Shown here one piece after another: positions 1 through 6,775 of a stretch of DNA of 8,721 nt. Made by a program: the position numbers and the translations under genes. The DNA is from CAYNYM01 sp964644375 (GTDB lineage: Bacteria > Desulfobacterota > DSM-4660 > Desulfatiglandales > HGW-15): contig CAZXWJ010000181.1 of NCBI GenBank assembly GCA_964644375.1, positions 1 to 8,721 of the forward strand, written 5' to 3'. Position 1 is the stretch's first letter. Each line of letters opens with the position of its first letter. The notes beneath the pieces were generated by a model. That model searched no databases and was not told the DNA's origin. It was given only the letters and a program-made list of their open reading frames with translations.

Positions 1-59
1 TAATTCTATGGACAATTGATAAATGAAAAGCGTCCGTTGAAACAACGAATCTTTTTCAG

Positions 60-290
60 TGAACCGCAGACTCTCGCAGACAAAAAGTCGGCCGACCTGG
101 CCGACTTCTATCAGTCATGCCCTTCGGGCAATAAACAAGAGATCCTGGAATATTGTTATCCATATTGTTCCTCTTTTTTCGCGAAGCGAATGATTCTTTC
201 CTTCGGCCATGTCGGCCGGGGAAAATGTCTGCGTCCATCTGCGAGTGCTCGCCGGGGCGAAGCCTTGCGCGAAGACCGGTCTGCGGTTCA
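60..290. repeat. imperfect long inverted repeat, non-coding
   Basis: The two ends of this stretch are exact reverse complements over 11 bases: TGAACCGCAGA at 60-70 and TCTGCGGTTCA at 280-290. Further complementary pairs lie inside: CTCGCAGA (73-80) with TCTGCGAG (238-245), CGCAGAC (76-82) with GTCTGCG (227-233), and GTCGGCCG copies near 87 and 211. A small hairpin, GCCC-TTCG-GGC, sits at 120-130. Open frames exist on both strands but look like by-products of the repeat structure; none resembles a protein I know. It lies just past the end of the second AlbA_2 remnant, so it could be a mobile non-coding repeat or a transcript-end structure. Its identity is unknown to me. Confidence 0.5.
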
Positions 291-1276
291 TCCTTCATAA
301 GCCTTTGATTCTAATAATTGCTTGCCTAGAATCGTCGTGCGGTATTTCTGGGTTGGACTATTGGGACTCTCCGGCTCCGTCATTTCAAGAAGCCCTTCTA
401 ACATAAGAGGCTCGATAACACTCTTTTTGAATTTGGTCCGATTTGAGCGATTAAAGACTTTCATTAAATCAACTATCCCTTTTGGATCCATACAAAGATC
501 GAGTATCCGGATGTGTTCGCTGTCCAATTCACGAGTGTTTAATAACGACTTATCACTTGGTCCCTACTTAGTCCCTCCTTAGTCCCTGCGGTCTCCTTCT
601 TGATAAACTGTACCTGGAAGGCATGGCCGACTTTCCCGAAAACGAGTTCAATCTCGGGATAATCCTTCAGCTCTTTTTTCATTTTCTGGATGCCGCTGCC
701 CCAGGCCTCGATGAGTTTCAGATCCTTGAATATCGGGGCCAAAACTCGGTTTCGGATCTCGCTCCGGCCCGTGCCCAGTTCCTCGACGGGCAAGGAATCC
801 GGAAGGGGGCCCGGACTGGTGATCTCCAGCATATAGTCATAGATAGCTACCTTGACATCGCTTCCGAGAATGGCATAGTCCCGGTGGATGACGGCATTGA
901 TCAGGGCCTCCCGAACGGCCTCCATGGGATATTCCCACCGGTCTTTGCGGTAGATTTCACCGATGGTTGCGCCCAGGGCGATGTTTTTCTTGATAAAGGT
1001 GATACACGGCTCAATGGTCGCGTGAATAGGAGCATCGATGGTTGTCTGGTCGAGAAACACCTGTTTGTCGGTCCCCTTGAACCGGGCGCATGCGATCTTG
1101 GCAAAAGGGAAGTATTGCTTTCTGCCTTGGGAGTCGGAAAGGAGCAGGGCGGCATGGGTGGGGTGGATCTGGTCCCGGTCGCTGGCAGAGAGTCCCAGAT
1201 TTTGGATTTGATTTTTCTCGAGCGGTTTTCCGGTCAGTGCGTGATAGGCCTTTTTGAAGGGGGCCAGATTCGCGTA
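288..1276 (-). pseudogene. AlbA_2/HATPase/winged-helix protein, N-terminus missing, frameshifted
   Basis: This is the C-terminal part of a second AlbA_2-type (Schlafen-like, often labelled RecG-like) putative regulator. The frame is open from about 1276 with no ATG at its head; GTG codons such as the one at 1058-1060 are the only start-like codons I noted. It contains a HATPase_c_4-like domain: N-box EAVREALINAVIHRDY, then ITSPGPLPDSLP, then GTGRSEIRNR and EAWGSGIQKM. A stop at 539-541 ends this frame. The next frame (527 to 288) carries the expected winged-helix tail ending in SPNSPTQKYRTT. Restoring one T in the TATTAA stretch near 538-543 joins the two parts. The N-terminal AlbA_2 domain, about 200 residues in relatives, is gone; upstream sequence switches to RhuM-like residues. 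The tail resembles that of the other AlbA_2 gene at 5061-6418. The family is confident, but the molecular role of such proteins is not established. Confidence 0.82.
555..587 (-). repeat. three 11-bp tandem units in the linker of the AlbA_2 remnant
   Basis: On the plus strand the units read ACTTGGTCCCT, ACTTAGTCCCT and CCTTAGTCCCT (555-565, 566-576, 577-587). Three copies of 11 bases make 33 bases, so the array stays in frame and encodes GTKEGLSRDQV. It falls exactly in the linker between the HATPase domain and the winged-helix tail. I recall similar Gly-Thr-Lys/Ser-Arg-Asp-Gln-Val linkers in relatives, so expansion of such units may be general in this family. Confidence 0.7.
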
Positions 1277-1314
1277 CTATATCCTCGGCCACTATAATCT
1301 GCTGAAGAGGCTTA

Positions 1315-1798
1315 TTACCTGTAATTATCTTTTTTCAATAGCTTTTTAGCCACATCTTCCAACTGCCCAATAGACTCTTTATGCCCCGCTGACTCCTTTC
1401 AGCGGCAGTTAGTACCGTTGCTGCAAAATGTAGCTTATTATGAATAATGTTGAAAAACTTGGTCGTTTCGCTCCAGGAAGGATCATAATCCCCTGCCATG
1501 GCGAAAATTTCCTTCACCCTACAGGTACATCCTTCGCTCACTGGAGCGGATGTCGCGAATGCGTGCCAGCATTTTATCAAAATTCGAAATCGAGTGGCGA
1601 TCAGGCTTTTGATCCGATATCCTACGGAGATAATCATATCCATATCCAGGTTATAACTGTAAGCTTACGCTGAACACCACGATTGCCTTCCCGACGAACT
1701 GTTAAGAAATCCTTAACAGTTGCCTCCGGCAACCCCCTGTTGAGCACTCGGCTTGGGGCAATGCGGGCGTTCTTCTTGAGCTCTTCTGTCGCATTCTC
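1315..1798 (-). pseudogene. RhuM-family (virulence RhuM) remnant, several frames, internal deletion
   Basis: Fragments of one RhuM protein follow each other in different frames. First, from about 1760 to 1655, comes LPEATVKDFLTVRREGNRGV. After a one-base shift the YNLDMIISVGYRIKS block appears (ORF 1643-1335, with LDMDM in place of the usual LDM, a 6-base duplication). After TRFRI the sequence jumps to DKMLARIRDIRSSERRMYL in another frame near 1590-1525, then returns to VKEIFAMAGDYDPSWSETTK and NKLHFAATVLTAAE. A final frame reads KESIGQLEDVAKKLLKKDNYR and stops at 1315-1317. The residues normally found between TRFRIWA and the DYFDELLxRIRDIR block are missing. RhuM genes are frequent passengers inside type I R-M loci; their biochemical role is unknown. 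The first residues around 1760-1798 are uncertain. No functional product is possible. Confidence 0.75.
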
Positions 1799-2056
1799 AA
1801 AACGCGCCGACTTTCGCCAGGATTGAATTTCTAGAGATCAAAGGCTAACGAAAGCATTGTTAACTCGACACATCACAAATTCAATTAATGAATGGTATTT
1901 CCTCAATAGCACCCTTGTTGGGGTTTCTTGATATCACTCTCTTATCACAGGTTTGGGCGAGGTTGTGATCTGAAGGTCATATCACAACTTTGTTGTGTTG
2001 TTTGATTTCTTTGATCTGTGGCTGATAGCATAGTTTGAATTGTTTATAGCGCATCG
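1799..2056. other. intergenic stretch with competing hairpins, no gene seen
   Basis: Between the RhuM remnant and the end of hsdR I see no protein I can name. The segment GTTGTGAT (1962-1969) pairs with ATCACAAC (1981-1988). That second arm can instead form CACAAC-TTT-GTTGTG (1983-1997), so the two stems exclude each other. Neither is followed by a T-run on the minus strand, so I do not call a terminator for hsdR here. A minus-strand stretch reading RNPNKGAIEEIPFIN near 1880-1935 is flanked by stops and is not recognisable. Confidence 0.4.
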
Positions 2057-2614
2057 TTAATCTAACCTTTTCAACAGATCAAACACCACCCTGGAAAAAC
2101 CGGTAGCTTTTGAAGGGTCAGACAATAATTGCATCATTTGGTTATGATGTGCCTCGTTACTGTCCATCACGGCGTCATCCACTGCTTTGGGGAAGTCCCC
2201 CAACATGGCCTGTTCCGGTGTATTGTTGGCGATCTGCATCATGACCTGTTCATTTTCTCTGACTTTATCTCTGATGGTATAGGCATAATTTACCAAATCA
2301 TTTTGGGTGAGGTGATCAGTGATAAATACCTCGTTCAATCGATGGATGATTTGCGAAAGATACTCTTCTTTAATATCTTGGGCGTTTGCAGAGCCCAAGC
2401 CATCGCCAGGCGTAAGTTTATACTCTCCGGAGCCTTCCTTGATTTCCAGATCCTGACGACGAATTTCCGATAGCCTGTAATGGCTTAATACGACGTTGTT
2501 CAGGTCGATATCATCTTCGTCTAACAATGATTCACGCAACAACGGGCGAAGATGACGTGCATATAAACTCAATTTTTCCAGTTTCTTATTATCATAATCA
2601 ACGATCTGAGACAT
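2057..2614 (-). pseudogene. hsdR: HsdR fragment: C-terminal domain
   Basis: This is the C-terminal part of HsdR. The reading frame extends upstream to about 2735 and covers DALEIFKKDLGTYVRFYEF before the internal ATG at 2614 (MSQIVDYDNKKLEKLSLYAR). It carries VVLSHYRLSEIRRQDLEI, YKLTPGDGLGSA, NTPEQAMLGDFPKAVDDAV and the terminal FSRVVFDLLKRLD. This type I R C-terminal region is thought to dock HsdR on the methyltransferase core. It is intact to a natural-looking stop at 2057-2059. Confidence 0.85.
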
Positions 2615-3138
2615 AAACTCATAAAAACGAACATAGGTACCCAGGTCCTTTTTAAAGATTTCCAGGGCATCTTTTTTTTTACACTCCTTAAGGCTATTTT
2701 CCGCATTGGCAATAAGAACCGAATCCGCATTTTTTTTGTGCGTTCAAACATCTTTTTGGAATGGCGGTAAGCCTCAACCGCTGATTTGTATCGGAGCTTC
2801 CACCCCTCTACCGCCGGTTTGCAGATATTTCCAATGGCCGCACTACTTTTACTTTTTTGTAAAAACGCCTCACAAAACTGCTCGACTTCATGCCACCTGA
2901 AAATATCGGCCCCGCGCAGCTTGTCAAACAAATCAAAAATCAGATCCGGATCAGATACATCCGCCAGTCCTGCGGTCTGATAATATGGTTGAAAGGATTC
3001 AAGGATATCTTTTGGGTCATTGAAAAAATCAAGAATATAGGTGCTGCTTTCGGCTTTTCCCGGATAGGTTCGGTTCAAGCGCGAGAGGGTTTGCACACAT
3101 TCCACACCCCCGATTTTTTTATCCACGTACACGGCCAC
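2569..3138 (-). pseudogene. hsdR: HsdR fragment: motif VI and helical region
   Basis: This frame continues directly from the preceding HsdR segment. It starts with VAVYVDKKIGGVECV and the motif VI block QTLSRLNRTYPGK, then runs into the helical linker (DILESFQPYYQTAGLADV, EVEQFCEAFLQKSK, NICKPAVEGWKLRYKSAVEA). At the A8 run (2730-2737, T8 on plus) the frame changes. The residues after FERTKK in this frame are nonsense, while the other frame gives the expected ADSVLIANAENSLKEC and joins the C-terminal fragment. One missing A explains the shift exactly (ERTKKNAD with nine A). Confidence 0.85.
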
Positions 3139-4646
3139 AATTTCGGCTGGTCAAACCCGGTCTGAAATTTGTTGGCCACAATCATCACCTGATAATCGTC
3201 TGAATCAAAGGCGTTCCGCATATCACGATTTTTAAGGTTGGGGTTCATATTGGTTTCCGTAAATTTTTCTCCCAGCAACCCAATCACATTCGGATCATTC
3301 TGGTTAAACGCCACTTCACCGGAAAAGGCCACCATGGCATGAATTTTATCATACCCCTTTTCAGTAATATATTTATCAAAGCCCAGTTTATAACGCACCG
3401 CTTCCTTACGAGAACTGGTCACCACCATGGCCTTGGCTTGTCCGCCCAACATCCCCTTTATCTTATCTTTAAAGTGCTCAACAATCACCTGCACTTTTTG
3501 GGCGATGTTATAGTCATGCAAACGAACCCATTGGTTGAGTTTGACCCTGGCTCTTTTCGATTCCACTTCCTGATCAGAAGCCTGAATTTTTAAGGCCAGC
3601 TGATAGGCGACCTTGTAATTGGTATAATTCTTCAATACATCCAGAATATCGTCTGTTGTCAGTTCCGCTTCATCGTCTGCCTGGGCCTCATCGGCAATCA
3701 CCGCGTAATGGCGCTCTTTTAAACTCACGTCATCTTCAATGGCTTTTAATACAAAGGGGAAGGTTTGAATGGTCACAATAATAATCGGCCGTGAGTTTTC
3801 CAAGGCAGCGGCCAGTTTTTCCGACTTGGACCCGTCTCCTTCTTTGTTGTTAATACGCCCCACCACACCATCCACATGCTCAAACTGGTAAATGGTATCC
3901 TGCAACTGGGCATCCAGCACGTTTCGGTCCGTAACAATAATCACCGAATCAAATTGTTTGTTTCCGGTTTGATCATAAAGGGATGATAACTGATGGGCTG
4001 TCCAGGCAATGGATTTGGATTTTCCCGACCCGGCACTGTGCTGGACCAGATACTTGTGACCAGGGCCTTCGGTATGGGCCGCTGTAATGAGTTTGTTGAC
4101 CACATCCCATTGATGATAACGGGGAAAGATCAGTGTCTCTTTTCTGTATTTTCGCCCTTCCCAATCTTCTTTTTCCTCTATCTGCAAGTGTGCATAGCGG
4201 GCCAGAATCTTTAACAGATTATCCGGCAGCAACACCTCGTTCCACAGGTAATCCGTTGCATACTGGTTAACATCATCGGGCACATCATTACCCGCCCCAC
4301 CGTCACGGGTTCCTTTGTTAAACGGCAAAAAGAAGGTTGCTGCTCCTTCCAGGCGGGTGGTCATAAACACTTCGTACTGGCTGACGGCAAAGTGGACCAA
4401 GGCCCCGCGCTTAAAGGTCAATAAAGGTTCCGGCTTCCGGGTGGCCGGGTCTATGGGCAGCCGGGTGGTTTTATATTGTTTAATGGCATTTTGCACGGCC
4501 TGTTTAAATTCCGATTTCAACTCCAGGGTTGCCACCGGCAGTCCATTGACAAACATCACCAGATCAATGCGCCATGCCTTGGCTTTTGTGCCGGTTTGGT
4601 CCGAATAGGCTTCAGTGGCCCATGGGCTATAGGTCAGTTCCGGCAC
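3075..4646 (-). pseudogene. hsdR: HsdR fragment: nuclease domain and first part of the motor
   Basis: This is the longest intact frame of the broken hsdR (523 residues, beginning at a GTG that is internal to the original gene). The PD-(D/E)xK nuclease signature is D28 with E42-L-K44 inside RIDLVMFVNGLPVATLELK. Walker A is GSGKS at residues 206-210. The Walker B equivalent is VIADEA, followed directly by an acidic stretch ADDEAE and then ILDVLKNYTNYKVAY. Relatives, as I remember them, have some 80 or more residues more here, including SSQ(S/T)G, FTATP and MRQAIEEGF. The second RecA-like domain continues through AKAMVVTSSRKEAVRYK and VANKFQTGFDQPKL. After PKL one base is lost and the frame ends in unrelated residues at 3075. 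Confidence 0.88.
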
Positions 4647-5060
4647 TACCCGCAGACGGTTTTCCGGTAACGCATCAGGGTATCGGGACTCAAATCATGT
4701 TCGGGCCTGAATTGACACAAACGGAAACGGGTGCCGTGATCCCGTATCTCATGGCGTTATACGCCCAATGTGCCAAATGTCCGCATCTGTTTATCGGCCG
4801 CATTGGGGTCGGCCTTATTCAGTTGGGACGCAATGCGCTCCAAGAACTTCTGATCCGGGTTATTGGGGGTAGAGCTTGCAGTATTTTTGCCACTGACCAT
4901 CCTGTGTTCCTTTCACAAACCCCAACACATCTTCTTCATACAAAGCCAGTCCACGATTGTATTTTTCCGGTTTGCCCAGCAACCAGCCATTGGCGACGAA
5001 CTGCTCGATCATGTTGTTTTGGAACACGTTTTCTTTAGATTGGTTATCCATAGTATCGTT

Positions 5061-6418
5061 TCACTCAGACCTGTTTTCCATGTTGCCGGAATAATATTTT
5101 TGTTTCGGACTATTGGGCTTTTCCGGAATCGTCATCTTCAATAAATCCCTTTGGATCAACGGATTTAATATCTCTTTACGAAAATAGTCTCTATTTTTGA
5201 TATTTATGTGGTTTTGAATCTCTTCTCGACTTCTGGGTGTTTTGCAATAATCCAGTATTTTCTTTTCTCTTGCAACTTGCATGGTGTCTTGCCCGGTCAA
5301 ATCCCTTTTTGTCGCAGGACGCGGAAAAATAAAGCTTACCCAGTTGTCTTCAATCCGGACAATGGGGGTCATAATCCCATAGTCTTTACAGGCTCTGTGA
5401 ATACGATTGATCCCCGAACCGATATGTTCGACGGCGTTCATTCGGTAAAGAATACTAAATAATAATGGATTTCGAGGGACACTCTTTTCCCCAAGTCGGC
5501 TTCTACCATCCCTGCCGGGAGACCTCCAGGGCTGACTATTTCCACGCGATCCTGAAAAATATAGACCTACACATTTGCTGTTGAACGATAATCTCTGTGT
5601 GCAAGGGCGTTTACGACCGTCTCCCTCAGCGCTTCTTCAGGGAGCTCGGGCCGCTCCTTTCTTTGGATCTTTTCGATAATCAATTCTGTATTGATTTTGG
5701 ATAAAATATACACCATCACCGCATCAATCATGGTGTAAACATCGCTGGAAAAATCCTTACGGTCCAGAATGCGTGCTTTATCATTACCCAGAAACAACGC
5801 ACAGGAGACATTGCCGCTGATATTAAAACGGGTAATATCATCAGCCAGTAACCATGCGCCTGCCTGAGAAACTTTTTTGTTTCTTAATAGATGCAGGTTC
5901 TTCAGGGCCGTCGCCGGTGCCATATCTTCCGGAATATTTGCTCGTTTTGCAAATTTCGACCAGTTAGATGGTTCCAGGTCCGTATCCAGTCTGAATGATT
6001 CACATGGTGTTTCATCAAAGTGTATCACCCCTTCCTTGAAAAAAAACTCCCGGATTTCATCCCTGGACATCTGCTGAGAACTGGCGCCATCACGGAGATA
6101 GAACTTTCCTGCAAAAGAATAGGGTTTACTGTTCTGAGCAGGAATTGAAATAACCAATACGTTGCCCATACTTTCAATATCCAGTATCAGCGGAGGTTCC
6201 ATTGAGCGAGCGATGCTTTGAATTTCCGATTTCAATTTGTTGTGATCCTTGACACCAACCGGATCACCTTTGTCTGAGACGCCAATCAATAAAGACCCAC
6301 CTGTAGCATTCGCAAAGGCACAAAGCTCACGCCCGATATTACGTGTGCCTGATTGCTTGAACTCAACAGTGAAGCCCTCACCAAGTTTAATAAGATCATT
6401 AAGCTGGTTTTGATCCAA
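5061..6418 (-). pseudogene. AlbA_2/HATPase/winged-helix protein, amber stop plus frameshift
   Basis: A gene of about 450 codons lies between hsdM and hsdR. It starts at TTG 6418 behind a strong ribosome binding site. The AlbA_2 (Schlafen-like) domain spans roughly residues 12-125 and includes VEFKQSGTRNIGRELCAFAN and ATGGSLLIGVSDKG. A HATPase_c_4-like domain follows, with N-box EEALRETVVNALAHRDY (261-277). A TAG at 5567-5569 then interrupts NV-(Q)-VYIFQDRVEIVSPGGLP; a CAG-to-TAG change is the simplest cause. One base is missing near 5481-5484 (GGGAAAAGAGTG, expected GGGAAAAGAAGTG). After this the frame from 5441 gives MNAVEHIGSGINRIHRACKDYGI and the winged-helix tail KMTIPEKPNSPKQKYY. AlbA_2 genes often travel within type I R-M operons; proposed roles are regulatory or accessory and unproven. 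The first 283 residues could still be made. Confidence 0.87.
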
Positions 6419-6591
6419 CGTGTTCTCCTCTATTTATTTTGAAGATCGTTGTTTCTCTTCGCCAAAGAGACATTTATATTCAAAGGTCGTCCTTCTCATG
6501 CGGCATTTTCCGTGTTGATGTCATTGATATTCCTCGTCGTTCCGACACGTCTCGTGAACCCCGAGTACCCTCGTTATCCCCGCACTCTCCT
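6419..6591. other. spacer between hsdM and AlbA_2 gene; no hsdS remnant seen
   Basis: Apart from the AlbA_2 ribosome binding site and the adjoining repeat, this stretch has stops in the frames I read. It shows no target-recognition-domain or conserved-region sequence of a specificity subunit. Minus-strand reading gives short pieces such as RNINDINTENAA before a stop, which I cannot assign. Confidence 0.45.
6425..6430 (-). promoter_or_regulatory. Shine-Dalgarno site fixing the TTG start of the AlbA_2 gene
   Basis: On the minus strand GAGGAG is followed by six bases (AACACG) and then TTG GAT CAA. No ATG lies nearby in the frame, so this ribosome binding site is the reason for choosing the TTG at 6418-6416 as start. 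Confidence 0.7.
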
Positions 6592-6767
6592 CCGTCATTC
6601 CCTCGTCCCTTCGTCACCCCCGTGTCCCTTCGTCATTCCGGGCCTGACCCGGAATCCGGTTTCTTTTTAATGTGTTACAATCCTGGATGCCGGATCAAGT
6701 CCGGCATGACGTGAAAAAAAGCGAACATATTGTAATTGTGACACAGCCGCCTGCGCAGGAATGACGG
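6592..6767. repeat. dispersed inverted repeat with nested hairpins (GTCATTCC family)
   Basis: The outer ends CCGTCATTCC (6592-6601) and GGAATGACGG (6758-6767) are exact reverse complements. A second CGTCATTCC copy lies at 6631-6639. Inside are two perfect 8-bp stems with 5-base loops: ATTCCGGG/CCCGGAAT (6635-6655) and ATGCCGGA/TCCGGCAT (6687-6707). The palindrome CCTGCGCAGG (6750-6759) is also present. I recognise the wording, with CCTGACCCGGAATCC and GGATCAAGTCCGGCATGAC, as a widespread intergenic repeat in proteobacterial-type genomes. It fills the space between hsdM and the AlbA_2 gene where hsdS would be expected. Confidence 0.7.
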
Positions 6768-6775
6768 ATGTAATA

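Larger units (their letters stand above)
2057..5051 (-). pseudogene. hsdR: type I restriction enzyme R subunit (HsdR), broken
   Basis: Read through its breaks, this is one HsdR of about 1000 codons, starting at ATG 5051, nine bases after the AlbA_2 stop. HsdR is the ATP-driven translocase and nuclease of type I R-M systems. Breaks: an extra C in the C5 run (G5 on plus, 4865-4869), giving a stop at 4860; an in-frame TAA at 4757-4759; one A lost in the A-run at 4660-4663; one G lost near 3134-3140; one A lost in the A8 run at 2730-2737. Restoring these reconnects the frames without other change. The nuclease domain is present, with ID followed by ELK of the PD-(D/E)xK fold. Walker A and the C-terminal motif VI region are also present. 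The stretch between DEA and ILDVLKNY is far shorter than in relatives and lacks the TAT motif III. Context, with degraded hsdM upstream and no hsdS, makes activity very unlikely. Confidence 0.92.

Noticed and set aside
623..1297. Plus-strand open frame of 224 codons
   Set aside because: It lies opposite the AlbA_2/HATPase remnant, whose minus-strand motifs are unmistakable; the plus-strand product resembles nothing and is a shadow.
1697..1721. Perfect 10-bp stem AACTGTTAAG/CTTAACAGTT, terminator-like
   Set aside because: It falls inside RhuM coding residues (TVKDFLTV) that are conserved in relatives, so the palindrome is probably a coding coincidence; no T-run follows on either strand.
4574..5038. 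Plus-strand open frame of 154 codons
   Set aside because: It is antisense to the HsdR N-terminal region, which reads through as HsdR once two frameshifts and a stop are allowed for.
6439..6714. Plus-strand frames ending in PGCRIKSGMT
   Set aside because: This peptide wording is a well-known by-product of the dispersed GTCATTCC/GGAATGAC repeat, not a gene.
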